Source: Firmicutes bacterium ASF500 (GTDB lineage Bacteria > Bacillota > Clostridia > Oscillospirales > Oscillospiraceae). From it: a DNA stretch of 64,000 nt. Where the stretch lies: NCBI GenBank assembly GCA_000492175.2, contig CP097573.1, forward strand, positions 3,348,001 to 3,412,000, given 5' to 3'. The notes under the pieces are model-generated. The model was not told the origin of the DNA, ran no database searches, and saw only the letters and a program-made list of their open reading frames with translations. The position numbers and the translations under genes were made by a program. Below, one piece after another: positions 24,731 through 33,206 of the stretch (position 1 is the stretch's first letter; each line of letters opens with the position of its first letter).

Positions 24731-25585
24731 GTGATAGAAATAGGAAGCAGAAACTGGATCGTGGACAATCTCAACTCCGCCCTGGGGACCTGGAACGGGA
24801 AACTGGCGGAGATATGGACGCTGCTCTCCACCAGCCCGGAGAACTTCAAGGGCGGCGCCGTCTGGTCTGTCATGCGGGACATCAACGGCGCGCTCCAGGC
24901 CATCGGCTGCGCCCTGCTGGTGCTGTTCTTCGTGATGGGAATTGTAAAGACGTGTTCGAGTTTTACAGAATTGAAGAAGCCGGAAATGGTATTCAAGTGC
25001 TTTATCCGCTTTGTGCTGGCCCAGGCGGCAGTGACCCACGGGATGGAACTGATGACGGCACTCTTCAAGGTGGCACAGGGGATGATCTCCACTATCATGA
25101 CGGCCTCCGGGATGTCGGCGCTCACCGACACCACCCTGCCTGACGAGATGGTCACCATCATCGAGGATGTGGGCTTCCTGGAGAGCATCCCCCTCTGGGC
25201 CATTACCCTGCTGGGGTCGTTGTTCATCTGGGTATTGTCTTTGATTATGATTTTAACCGTCTATTCCCGGTTTTTCAAGCTCTATCTTGCCACCGCCATC
25301 GCTCCCATCCCCATGGCCAGCTTCGCGGGACAGCCCTCCAGCAGTATTGGCGTGGCCTTTCTCAAAAGCTACGCCGCCATCTGTCTGGAGGGCTGCATCA
25401 TCGTGTTAGCCTGTGTGATCTTCTCGGCGTTCGCCTCTACGCCGCCCGCCATCGCGGATGATACCCTGGCGGCGGCCACCATCGTATGGAACTATGTGGG
25501 CGAACTGATCTTCAATATGCTTGTCTTGGTTGGCTGCATCAAAATGAGCGATAGGCTGATCCGGGAACTGATGGGGCTGGGATAA
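24731..25585 (+). CDS. VirB6/TrbL-like inner-membrane conjugation protein
   Basis: 284 residues with six or more transmembrane segments (about 60-80, 95-120, 160-185, 190-210, 225-250, 260-280) and the Clostridia ICE VirB6 pattern (SRFFKLYLATAIAPIPMASF, then FLKSYAAICLEGCIIVLAC). It forms the membrane channel of type IV secretion systems. The start is probably GTG 24731 behind AGGTG. In intact relatives it follows a coupling protein and a small Maff2 protein, both missing here, and precedes PrgI and VirB4, both present. Confidence 0.82.
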   Translation: MIEIGSRNWIVDNLNSALGTWNGKLAEIWTLLSTSPENFKGGAVWSVMRDINGALQAIGCALLVLFFVMGIVKTCSSFTELKKPEMVFKCFIRFVLAQAAVTHGMELMTALFKVAQGMISTIMTASGMSALTDTTLPDEMVTIIEDVGFLESIPLWAITLLGSLFIWVLSLIMILTVYSRFFKLYLATAIAPIPMASFAGQPSSSIGVAFLKSYAAICLEGCIIVLACVIFSAFASTPPAIADDTLAAATIVWNYVGELIFNMLVLVGCIKMSDRLIRELMGLG

Positions 25586-25588
25586 CGG

Positions 25589-25924
25589 TCACCAGAGGCC
25601 CTCGGTATTGATGGCGTACTCGCCAGCGGCCCTGGCCTGCCGGACGCGGTAGGCCAGCAGCTCCGCCATGGCCCGTTCCTCCCGCCAATCCTCCAGCAGT
25701 TCCCAGAGGCGGCGGAGCAGCGTCACCACCCAGGACAGGGCAGTGAGGCCGATCAGGGCGAAAAAGATGCCGTCCGCCAAAGCTGCGTGGGCCTGATACC
25801 AGCCGTGGAACGCTGTGAGCATCAGTGCTGCATAGAGCATGGGGACACCCAGCCGGAGCTTCAGGGCCAGACAGAACAGGATAGGCAGCAACATCAAGCC
25901 AAATCCAAATATAAACAGCGTCAT
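25589..25924 (-). CDS. Small antisense-oriented membrane protein, unknown
   Basis: 111 residues from ATG 25924 (GGGAGGT site). Three hydrophobic helices (about 2-22, 26-45, 48-70) are followed by a basic/acidic amphipathic tail (LLRRLWELLEDWREERAMAE). It lies between virB6 and prgI on the opposite strand, as an inserted accessory gene. Family not recognised; entry exclusion or immunity would be a guess only. Confidence 0.6.
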   Translation of the reverse strand: MTLFIFGFGLMLLPILFCLALKLRLGVPMLYAALMLTAFHGWYQAHAALADGIFFALIGLTALSWVVTLLRRLWELLEDWREERAMAELLAYRVRQARAAGEYAINTEGLW

Positions 25925-26025
25925 GTGACAGACCTCCCTTTTTCTGGTTTGTCGCATCTTACCATAGGCAGGCGGACCTTGCAACGGTCTGTCTGCCGAT
26001 TCTTTCATTCTGGAGGTGATCACCC

Positions 26026-26379
26026 ATAGAAGTCCGCATCAACAAAGAAGTCCGGGACTACCAGGAGAGCCTGTTCTTCGGGCTGTCCCTGCGGCAGTTC
26101 CTGTTCGCCCTGCTGGCTGTGCTGGTGGCGGTGGGGCTGTATTTCGGCCTGCGCAATGTGGTGGGCAGCGGGGAGATCGGCTGGATCTGCGTCCTGGCAG
26201 CGTTCCCCTTCGCCCTCTGCGGCTTTTTTACCTACAACGGCATGACCTTTGAGAAATTTCTCCTCGCCGTCATCCGCTCGGAGTTGCTGTACCCCAGAAA
26301 ACTGGTGTTCCGGGCGGAAAATCTGTATGCCCAGGCGATGGAGCATTCCACTGTAAAGGAGGCACTGAAGATTGATTAA
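26026..26379 (+). CDS. PrgI-family type IV secretion protein with apparent ATA start
   Basis: 117 residues: a short N-terminus (EVRINKEVRDYQESLFFGLS), two transmembrane helices (about 22-40 and 48-65), then a basic cytoplasmic tail, as in PrgI proteins that sit next to VirB4. The frame is closed upstream by a TGA at 26017, and no ATG, GTG or TTG lies between it and the conserved N-terminus. The family start aligns with ATA at 26026, 9 bp after a perfect GGAGG. Either an AUA start is used or the ATG has mutated. The gene overlaps virB4 by 8 bp. Confidence 0.78.
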   Translation: MEVRINKEVRDYQESLFFGLSLRQFLFALLAVLVAVGLYFGLRNVVGSGEIGWICVLAAFPFALCGFFTYNGMTFEKFLLAVIRSELLYPRKLVFRAENLYAQAMEHSTVKEALKID

Positions 26380-28444
26380 AACCTTGCAAAATACGCTGAA
26401 GCAGGATCGGGAGGGCTTCGTCCTTCCCAAGTCCGTGCAGGACGCCATCCCCATCCGCCGCCTCTGGCCGGATGGGATTTTTCAGTTCGGGAGCAAATTC
26501 TCCAAGACCATCCGCTTCTCGGACATCAACTATGCGATTGCCTCTAAGGAGGATAAGACCTCCATGTTTCTGGGCTACTCTGAACTGCTGAACGCTCTGG
26601 ACACCGGCTCCACCACCAAGCTCACCATCAACAATAAGCGGCTCAACCGCCAGGACTTCGAGCAGAAGATCCTCCTGCCCCGGCAGGATGACTATCTGGA
26701 CGGCTACCGGGCGGAGTACAACGCCATGCTCATGGACAAGGTGACCGACTCCTCCAACAGCGTAGTGCAGGAGCGGTACATCACCCTCTCCGTCCACCGC
26801 AAGAGCGTGGAGGAGGCCCGCACTTTCTTCGACCGGGTGACGGCGGACGTGACCACCCGTCTGAGCCATCTGGACGCCCACAGCGAGGAGCTGGACGCAG
26901 TGGAGCGGCTCCGGGTGCTGCATGACTTCTACCGCACTGGCGAGGAAACGGAGTTCCATGTGGATCTGCGGGAGCTTATGCGGAAGGGCCACAGCTTCAA
27001 GGACTCCATCTGCCCGGACAGCCTGGAGTTCAAGAAAGACTACTTCGTCATGGGGAATAAATTTGGCCGGGTGCTGTTCCTGAAGGAGTACGCCAGCTAC
27101 ATCAAGGACAGCATGATCTCTGAACTGACCGCCCTGAACCGCACCATGATGCTGTCCATCGATGTGATCCCCGTCCCCACGGACGAGGCCGTCCGGGAGA
27201 TGCAGAACCGGCTCCTCGGTGTCGAGACGAACGTCACCAACTGGCAGCGGCGGCAGAACAGCAACAACAATTTCTCCGCCGTTGTTCCTTACGATTTGGA
27301 GCAGCAGCGGAAGGAGACCCGTGAGATGCTGGACGATCTCACCACCCGTGACCAGCGGATGATGTTCGCCGTGGTGACCCTGGTGCATCTGGCGGATAGC
27401 AAAGAGGAGTTGGACAGCGACACGGATGCCCTCCAGTCCGCCGCCCGGAAGCACCTGTGCCAGCTCTCCACCCTCAACTGGCAGCAGGCGGACGGGCTGG
27501 TGACCGCCCTGCCCCTGGGTCTGCGGCGGATCGATGCCCTGCGGACGCTGACCACCGAGGCGCTGGCCGTCCTCATGCCCTTCAAGGCCCAGGAGGTGCG
27601 GGATCAGGGCGGGGTGTACTACGGGCAGAACGTGATCTCCAAGAACCTCATCATCGCCAATCGGAAGGAGCTGCTCAACGGCAACGGCTTCGTCCTCGGC
27701 GTGTCTGGCTCCGGCAAGTCCTTCACCGCCAAGCGGGAGATGGTCAATCTGGCCCTCTCTACGGAGGATGACATCATCGTCATAGATCCCGAATCGGAGT
27801 ACCGGCCCCTCATCGAAGGGCTGGGCGGCGAGGTGGTGAACATCTCCGCCACCTCCCCCAACCACATCAACGCCATGGACATGGAGCAGGGGTACGGGGA
27901 CGGCGAGAACCCGGTGGTGCTGAAGTCTGAGTTCCTGCTGTCCCTGTGTGAGCAGCTCATGGGGGACCGGATGCTGTCCGCCAAGGAAAAATCCATCATC
28001 GACCGCTGCACCGCCAATGTCTACCACAGCTACATCAAGGGCGGCTACCAGGGGAAAGCGCCTACCCTCCAGGACTTCCACGCCGAACTGCTCCGCCAGT
28101 CCGAGCCGGAGGCGCGGGACGTGGCCCTGGCGATAGAGCTGTTCACCGAGGGCAGCCTCAACACCTTTGCCAAGCCCACTAATGTGGACACGGACGCCAG
28201 AATCCTGTGCTACGACATCCGGGATCTGGGCAAGCAGCTCCTTCCGGTAGGTATGCTGGTAGTGCTGGACAGCGTGTTCAACCGGGTGATCCGCAACCGG
28301 GCGCTGGGCAGGAATACCTGGGTCTATATCGATGAAATCTACCTTCTTTTCCAGCACGAATACAGCGCAAACTTCCTGTTTACCCTGTGGAAGCGTGTCA
28401 GAAAGTACGGGGCCTGCTGCACCGGGCTAACTCAGAACGTGGAC
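26372..28444 (+). pseudogene. VirB4-type conjugation ATPase, interrupted 5' exon
   Basis: About 690 residues from TTG 26372 (AAAGGAGG site). It has the N-terminal VirB4 domain (1-350) and the ATPase core with Walker A GVSGSGKSF (about 442-450), Walker B WVYIDEIYLLF (about 650) and the following GLTQNVD strand. VirB4 powers pilus assembly and substrate transfer. Right after TQNVD the sequence changes to a group II intron (28445), whose 3' half and the rest of virB4 are missing. The frame continues 11 codons into the intron and stops at 28480. The truncated protein lacks the arginine-finger region and is probably inactive. Confidence 0.85.
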
Positions 28445-28960
28445 GTGCGCCCGGATAGGGTGCTGTGCAAAGCGGTTTAAGGTACCGCCGCATACGGCAG
28501 TGTGCGAAGCAATCCGCCTTACCGACTTGGCCGAAAGGCTATACGGGACTATCGCATGGCGGAGAAGGGGTTAGTCACCAAAGGACTGAACGGTGCGACT
28601 GTACCCCAATGAAAAGGAGATATGAGGATAAGGTTGAGTTTAGCGAATGTGAGGTTCCAGTTCCTGTTTTTTGCAGGTATGGGTAACAGTCTTGAAACCC
28701 ATGTCACAACGCTGGACAGTCTTCGTCAACGACTGTCCAACTGCCAAATTCGTTGTGAAACAGGCGCGAGAGCGCGTCATAACGAACCGAAAGCATATCC
28801 GACAATCTCCATTTACCTATGCACAGCACTAACCGGGGATTGCCTAAGTCCGGCCCATTCGCCGGATATGGCAACGGAGGCTCCGTAGTAGTCCGAGGAC
28901 GTTAATGGCGTCTACATGGCGAAGGGAGCCAGTCAGTCAATTCTAAAATGTAAGAATGGA
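28445..28960 (+). mobile_element. Group II intron, 5' fragment
   Basis: Starts GTGCGCCCGGATAGGGTG exactly at a virB4 codon boundary, the classic bacterial group II 5' end, and continues with the structured domain I region (GTTTAAGGTACCGCCG, GGCCGAAAGGC and related helices). At 28914 the intron-encoded reverse transcriptase/maturase frame opens (MAKGASQSILKCKNGS). It is cut after 16 codons by an IS21 terminal repeat at 28961. Domains IV-VI and the 3' exon are missing, so splicing is impossible in cis. Confidence 0.8.
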
Positions 28961-29310
28961 AGTGTCAACGCCAATATGAAATTGTAAGAAAACGCCGAAG
29001 AAATTTTGTAGTTTTTCGGCGGGGGTGGGTAACAAAATCAGCAGCTGCCTTGCTCAAAAAGAGTGTTCACGATTTGCTGTTTCTGACGCATAAATTCTTT
29101 GCGTTCTTTCAGGCGGTAAGACTCACCCTTGATGTTGATAACGGTGCAGTGATGCAGTACACGATCCAGGATGGCGGAGGCGATGGTGACGTCGGCAAAG
29201 ACCTCGTTCCACTGGGAGAAAGTCTTGTTGGAGGTAAAAACGGTAGACGTTTTTTCATACCGTCTGGCAATGAGCTGGAAAAAGAGATTTGCGCCCTGGA
29301 TATCCATAGG
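28961..29310 (-). mobile_element. istB: IS21-family element, right-end fragment with istB 3' end
   Basis: Begins at the terminal TGTCAACGCCA (28961) with the same subrepeats as the fragment at 24000, but differing at several bases, so it is a different copy or a diverged end. Leftward coding 29307-29038 gives the last 89 residues of IstB, the AAA+ helper: VFTSNKTFSQWNEVF and ADVTIASAILDRVLHH, including the sensor region. It breaks off near 29310 against a recombinase remnant. Confidence 0.75.
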
Positions 29311-29318
29311 GAGATACC

Positions 29319-29453
29319 CTGTTACGGGAGTTTGTGGAGAAAATCGTAATCCACGAATCGGAAGCCCTTGACGGGAAACGCCGGGGGAAGCTCCGCAGAC
29401 AGGAAATCGAAATCTATTACTCTTTTGTCGGCAAGGTAGAATTGCCCGACTAA
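29319..29453 (+). pseudogene. Large serine recombinase, C-terminal fragment
   Basis: 44 residues: LLREFVEKIVIHESEALDGK, then RQEIEIYYSFVGKVELPD and stop. This is the usual ending of TnpX/TndX-like recombinases of Clostridia conjugative elements. It probably marks the original right end of the decayed element that begins near 20.9 kb. A hairpin (GTCCGGC arms, 29470-29490) follows. Confidence 0.75.
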
Positions 29454-29634
29454 AGCCCGACCCGTCCGGCAGTCAGCCGGACAGGGAACGGCAAAATTTT
29501 TTACACTTCTTTTACTTCTTTATCTCACATGAGCAAAGTCCCAGGGCATGAAGCAGTTCATGGCTAATTAAAGGGAACAAAAAGAAAGGAAAAGCACAAT
29601 CCAGACGGTATCAGTGGCAGTCTACAAGAATAAA
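29454..29634. other. Intergenic region after the recombinase remnant
   Basis: About 180 bp. One GC-rich hairpin (29470-29490) follows the recombinase stop; the rest is A/T-rich with no supported gene. The promoter of the next operon begins at 29635. Confidence 0.4.
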
Positions 29635-29663
29635 TTGTGATTACACAAGATTGGTGCTATAAT
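29635..29663 (+). promoter_or_regulatory. Promoter with embedded dyad, upstream of HTH/TnpV genes
   Basis: TTGTGA (29635-29640), 17 bp, TATAAT (29658-29663). The dyad TTGTG-ATTA-CACAA covers the -35 box (29635-29648) and could be the operator of the HTH protein encoded downstream. A GC-rich hairpin (CCGGGGC/GCCCCGG, 29679-29696) lies in the leader. Confidence 0.7.
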
Positions 29664-29726
29664 AAGAGAAAAGTTCCTGCCGGGGCAGCCGCCCCGGTGG
29701 TATGGATAGGAAGGCAGGAAAGCAAT

Positions 29727-29999
29727 ATGCACATCAGCTATAAACCACTTTGGCACACACTGTTAGAGCGTGATATGAGAAAAGAAGATTTAAGGCTTGC
29801 CGCCGGTATGACAACGAATATGATTGCCAACATGAGCAAAGAGGGAAAGCACATCAGCATGGACACATTAGCCCGTATCTGCGAAACGCTGAATTGTAAG
29901 ATTACCGATGTGATTGAGTTAGTACCAGACGAGCCTGCTTCCACAGGAGGTAAGGAACATGAGCGAATTGAAACCAAGAATAACAGAAAACGGAATTGA
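29727..29999 (+). CDS. Small helix-turn-helix (Cro/CI-type) regulator
   Basis: 90 residues from ATG 29727 (AGGAAGGCAGG upstream). The HTH fold covers about residues 5-65 (LRLAAGMTTNMIANMSKEGK with ISMDTLARICETLNCKITDV), as in the HTH_26 group carried by Clostridia transposons. A basic tail follows. It overlaps the TnpV gene by 41 bp and probably controls the shared promoter through the dyad at its -35 box. Confidence 0.8.
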   Translation: MHISYKPLWHTLLERDMRKEDLRLAAGMTTNMIANMSKEGKHISMDTLARICETLNCKITDVIELVPDEPASTGGKEHERIETKNNRKRN

Positions 30000-30336
30000 T
30001 TATATCCTTGTCGGAGATTACTACATCCCAGACCTGAAACTGCCGGAGGAACACTGCCCTATCGGAAAGTACGGACGGATGCACCGGGAATATTTAAGGG
30101 AAGCCCACCCAGCCAGATTGAACACATTGACCTTGACCGGGGAGTTATGGACATATCTTGCAGACCTGAACGAACAGGCACAGGAACGATTAGATACCAT
30201 CATGGAGCAGATGAAAGCTGCCGAGGGCGTGAACGAGAAATTGAAGCGTACTTCTCAAATGGAATGGGTGCAGCATTGCAATAACATTCACAACCGGGCA
30301 GAAGAAATTATTTTGCATGAGATGATTTATGCATAA
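29959..30336 (+). CDS. tnpV: TnpV-family transposon-encoded protein
   Basis: 125 residues with the TnpV pattern: ENGIDYILVGDYYIPDL near the N-terminus, GRMHREYLREAHPARLN, and a C-terminal Trp-Val-Gln-containing helix. TnpV is carried by Tn4451-type elements and many gut conjugative transposons. Its role is not established. It is a marker of the accessory block in which the RIT element sits. Confidence 0.85.
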   Translation: MSELKPRITENGIDYILVGDYYIPDLKLPEEHCPIGKYGRMHREYLREAHPARLNTLTLTGELWTYLADLNEQAQERLDTIMEQMKAAEGVNEKLKRTSQMEWVQHCNNIHNRAEEIILHEMIYA

Positions 30337-30389
30337 CGGTATGGTAGAATGATTATGACAAATTTGAATTTTACGGCGAGGTGAATGAT

Positions 30390-30764
30390 ATGGAAAAATG
30401 GGGAATGTTTGAATTTAATACGCCTTATGTTGGAGAAATTATCGAGAAAATAAATGATGTGGTATTACCAAACGATTACATAGAATTTATGAAAAAACAT
30501 AATGGTGGCCAAGGCAATATTGGTGAAACATGGCTTATATTATATCGGTTAGAAGAATTACAAGAAATAAATGATGATTATGAAATTGAAGTATTTCTGC
30601 CGGGTCACATTATTATTGGTTCAAATGGTGGTGGTGAACTTTATGGAATTGATAATAAGGGAAACTACTTTAATGTACCAGTGCTAATAGATGAAGATGA
30701 TGTTGCTGTGCTTGGGACAGAAATAGAATTATTGCCAGATAAAATAAATGCACTTTGGGAATAG
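30390..30764 (+). CDS. SMI1/KNR4-family protein (immunity-like)
   Basis: 124 residues, acidic. The conserved SMI1/KNR4 features are present: LPNDYIEFMKKHNGGQG early, and the core PGHIIIGSNGGGELYGID. In bacteria this family often neutralises contact-dependent or polymorphic toxins. No toxin gene is adjacent, so it could be an orphan immunity gene. AT-rich codon use differs from the GC-rich host. ATG 30390 is chosen over GTG 30381 because of spacing from the GAGG site. Confidence 0.8.
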   Translation: MEKWGMFEFNTPYVGEIIEKINDVVLPNDYIEFMKKHNGGQGNIGETWLILYRLEELQEINDDYEIEVFLPGHIIIGSNGGGELYGIDNKGNYFNVPVLIDEDDVAVLGTEIELLPDKINALWE

Positions 30765-30822
30765 ATTCTTTTGTTAGTTATATGACGAACAGTACATAAG
30801 CCTTGAGGTTTAAGGAGACAGA

Positions 30823-31506
30823 ATGGTATATTGTGATTTCAGTAATAGTTTATATAAATATTTGGATATTTATCATAACGGGTTAAAAAAACTTGCAAAC
30901 AAAGAAATGCAAGCAATCGTTGGTCATCTAAGAGAAATGTCAGACGAAAATCAAGATGAAATATTAACACAATTTCTTTCGGATTATTGTGATAGTGATG
31001 TATGGGATACTTTGAAAGACCGGGGAAATGGAGATATTCCATACGAATTAAAAGAGTATATCCTAATGTGGATTACACCACGTTGCGAAGAGAAGAAAAT
31101 GCCAGAATGCAGATGGTATTATGAGTTGTTCAGAAATCATAAGCAGGGATATCAAGCGGCAGTAAAATACCTTGAGATTGCTTATTTAAGTATGAAGTGT
31201 GACCAGAAAACAATTGATTTGCTGTTTGATTCATACTTGGATATTTTAGGTTGGGGGGCACATCATTTTCCAGATGGATGCATAATTGAAGATAATACAA
31301 TAGTTGATTGTTTTCAAAAATGTGAGGATATATTAAAAGAAAAAACGGTTAGTGAGAGATTGATAAATCAACTGAACTATTATAGAATCCTGTACGAATG
31401 CTATAATAGATATGTAGATGATGGAAGAAAAAGAAAATTTGAAGATTATCTAAATGAAGCTAATATACATTTTTTGTATAGCAGAGCATTTTACTATGAG
31501 AAATAA
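30823..31506 (+). CDS. AT-rich hypothetical protein, possible immunity partner
   Basis: 227 residues, all-helical in character, rich in Asp/Glu/Tyr/Lys, no signal peptide. No family recognised. Helices such as QGYQAAVKYLEIAYLSMKCD resemble short TPR-like or immunity-protein folds, but this is weak. It follows the SMI1/KNR4 gene in the same direction after 58 bp, has the same AT-rich style and a GGAGA ribosome site, so the two probably arrived together. Confidence 0.6.
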   Translation: MVYCDFSNSLYKYLDIYHNGLKKLANKEMQAIVGHLREMSDENQDEILTQFLSDYCDSDVWDTLKDRGNGDIPYELKEYILMWITPRCEEKKMPECRWYYELFRNHKQGYQAAVKYLEIAYLSMKCDQKTIDLLFDSYLDILGWGAHHFPDGCIIEDNTIVDCFQKCEDILKEKTVSERLINQLNYYRILYECYNRYVDDGRKRKFEDYLNEANIHFLYSRAFYYEK

Positions 31507-31569
31507 ACTAAGTCATAGAGGTGAAACTTTCAGCTTGTCGTTCTAAAAATTCAACTGAATAATCCCAGC

Positions 31570-31618
31570 AAAAACCGCTGCTACATGGAAGCCAACAAAC
31601 CATGCAACAGCGGTTTTT
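31570..31618. terminator. Bidirectional terminator between convergent genes
   Basis: Outer 11-bp stem AAAAACCGCTG (31570-31580) with 31608-31618, extended inside by CATGG/CCATG. T runs follow on both strands. It separates the rightward SMI1 block from the leftward gene at 31621. Confidence 0.85.
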
Positions 31619-31620
31619 CT

Positions 31621-32010
31621 TTATCGTTTTTTCCTCTGGCTGATAGGCGTTCCCATTTTCTTTGATTTTTTGAGAATCCGAATCAGCCAGCGAAATTCTT
31701 CATCTGACAGATTTTTATAGTTGATACCAAGCTGCTTACAGTAAAGGACAACCAGCTTTTCATCACGGCTGCCCTTGAAATTTTCAACCGCTTCCAGATT
31801 TTCTTTCAGTTCATCGGCAACGGTGGTCTGAGGTGCACTCTCGCTGTCCTTTTTATGGGCTTCCCGAATATCCCGGATAATCAGGTTGAGGTCATCCCGT
31901 ACCATGTGACTGAAATATTCATCATCACTGATATGCTGGAAAGTTTTCTGCAAGAGCCGGAACGTCTGACAGATGATGATGTCATGGTGTTGCTCAAAAT
32001 CATTTTTCAC
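31621..32010 (-). CDS. Hypothetical mobile-element protein
   Basis: 129 residues, strongly charged and helical (SHMVRDDLNLIIRDIREAHK and similar), ending in a basic tail. No known domain recognised. It lies just outside the RIT left terminus (73 bp away) and ends at the bidirectional terminator. A rightward frame on the other strand (31855-32073) also looks protein-like over its last 40 codons, so I am not fully sure which strand is used. Confidence 0.5.
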   Translation of the reverse strand: MKNDFEQHHDIIICQTFRLLQKTFQHISDDEYFSHMVRDDLNLIIRDIREAHKKDSESAPQTTVADELKENLEAVENFKGSRDEKLVVLYCKQLGINYKNLSDEEFRWLIRILKKSKKMGTPISQRKKR

Positions 32011-32082
32011 AGGCAGGACACGCAGGAATTATTGAAAAAACTGCTGGAACGGAAGAAGCCAGAAACCCCTTAGTTTACTAAG

Positions 32083-32173
32083 GGCGCATTATCCGAGGAG
32101 AAAAATAATCCGAGAAGAGGAGCGAAAAGCCAGTAAAATCAAGGCTTTCAGCAAAAACTTCTCGGATTATTTT
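32083..32173 (+). repeat. RIT left terminal inverted repeat (91 bp, intact)
   Basis: Starts GGCGCATTATCCGAGGAG and contains two facing copies of AATAATCCGAGAAG, so it is itself partly symmetrical. Its reverse complement equals, base for base, 35185-35218 joined to 62075-62131. It therefore preserves the uninterrupted sequence of the other terminus. Confidence 0.95.
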
Positions 32174-32183
32174 CAAGCGCAAT

Positions 32184-33206
32184 TCATTTCAAAAAATCTG
32201 TGGGAGAGGTCTGCCGCTTTGAATCATCGGCTGGATCAGCATCCCAAAACCATCTCCGGTTCCATTCCCGGATATGCTTGTCGGTAGTAGTTTGGGAGAG
32301 CTCGGCATACCGTTCTGTCGTAGCAACAGAGACATGGCCCAGGAAGTTTTTAATCGCCATCAGGGGAACACCAGCTTCCAGCATATGTGTGGCGGTGGTA
32401 TGGCGCATAGTGTGTGGCGTATATTTGGACTGCAAAAACATTCTTGGATGCTGTTCTCTGGCCTCGGCAACATGCTTTTTGTAGATTTCCTCAATACAGG
32501 AAACGGTCATATGTTCATGAGTCTGGCTGGAAAAGATATAGCGGTTCAGGTCACGGGAGATGCCCCGCCAATCCAGGTAGTGCTTGAGCATACCGGCGCA
32601 GGATTTCGCAATTACGATCCGCCTAACCTTGTTTCCTTTTCCGGTGAGGGTCAGCCGTGTCAGATTCTTTTGGAATTGCACATCCCGCACACGCAGATCA
32701 CAAATTTCCTGCGCCCGCGCTCCGCTGGCGTACATCAGATTCAAAATCATTTGGTTCCGCCGCCCAATGTCGGTGGAGGTATCCGGAAGCCGGAGCAGGA
32801 GAGCGACTTCTTCCATCGTAAAGATCGTCCGGGGCTTGGATTGGGTGCGTTTGGCGGGGATTTTTTGTATGCTGTTCATAAAAACAGAGGCGGCGTCAAA
32901 ATCCCGGTTCTGTGCGTATGCGGCGAACGCGGCCAGGATCGTCAGTCGCTGGTTACGGGTCGAAACGGAGCATTTTCTGGTCTGCTCAAGCCAATCCATA
33001 AACCCGGTCAGCGTGTCATAGTCCAACTCCGCAAAGGCAACCTTATGGGGCTTTATGCCCTTTTCCTCTTGAAGATAGGCCAGCAGCAGCCGGAATGTAT
33101 CTTTGTAAGACCGGATCGTGTTGCCGCTCAATCCGGCAGCATAGGGCATATACTCGGTAACATAGGACTCCAATATGTCCAGAAAACGGTTCTTTTTACG
33201 TCTCAT
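32184..33206 (-). CDS. RIT tyrosine recombinase, third gene
   Basis: 340 residues from ATG 33206 (GGAGG site), overlapping the second gene by 11 bp. SAM-like DNA-binding N-domain (about 15-110), catalytic domain (about 130-320) with the Arg in SGARAQEICDLRV, the HxxR box HTMRHTTATHML, the Gly-His segment FLGHVSVATTERYAEL giving the nucleophilic Tyr. The catalytic residues look complete. Together with the other two proteins it should recombine the terminal repeats. Confidence 0.88.
   Translation of the reverse strand: MRRKKNRFLDILESYVTEYMPYAAGLSGNTIRSYKDTFRLLLAYLQEEKGIKPHKVAFAELDYDTLTGFMDWLEQTRKCSVSTRNQRLTILAAFAAYAQNRDFDAASVFMNSIQKIPAKRTQSKPRTIFTMEEVALLLRLPDTSTDIGRRNQMILNLMYASGARAQEICDLRVRDVQFQKNLTRLTLTGKGNKVRRIVIAKSCAGMLKHYLDWRGISRDLNRYIFSSQTHEHMTVSCIEEIYKKHVAEAREQHPRMFLQSKYTPHTMRHTTATHMLEAGVPLMAIKNFLGHVSVATTERYAELSQTTTDKHIREWNRRWFWDADPADDSKRQTSPTDFLK

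Noticed and set aside
26270..28357. Leftward 695-codon frame opposite virB4
   Set aside because: Antisense of a clearly conserved ATPase; no start signals.
24000..29310. One composite IS21 transposon spanning virB6-virB4
   Set aside because: The two terminal fragments are a left end and a right end both pointing rightwards, differ in sequence, and each lacks the rest of the element, so they are not a matched pair.
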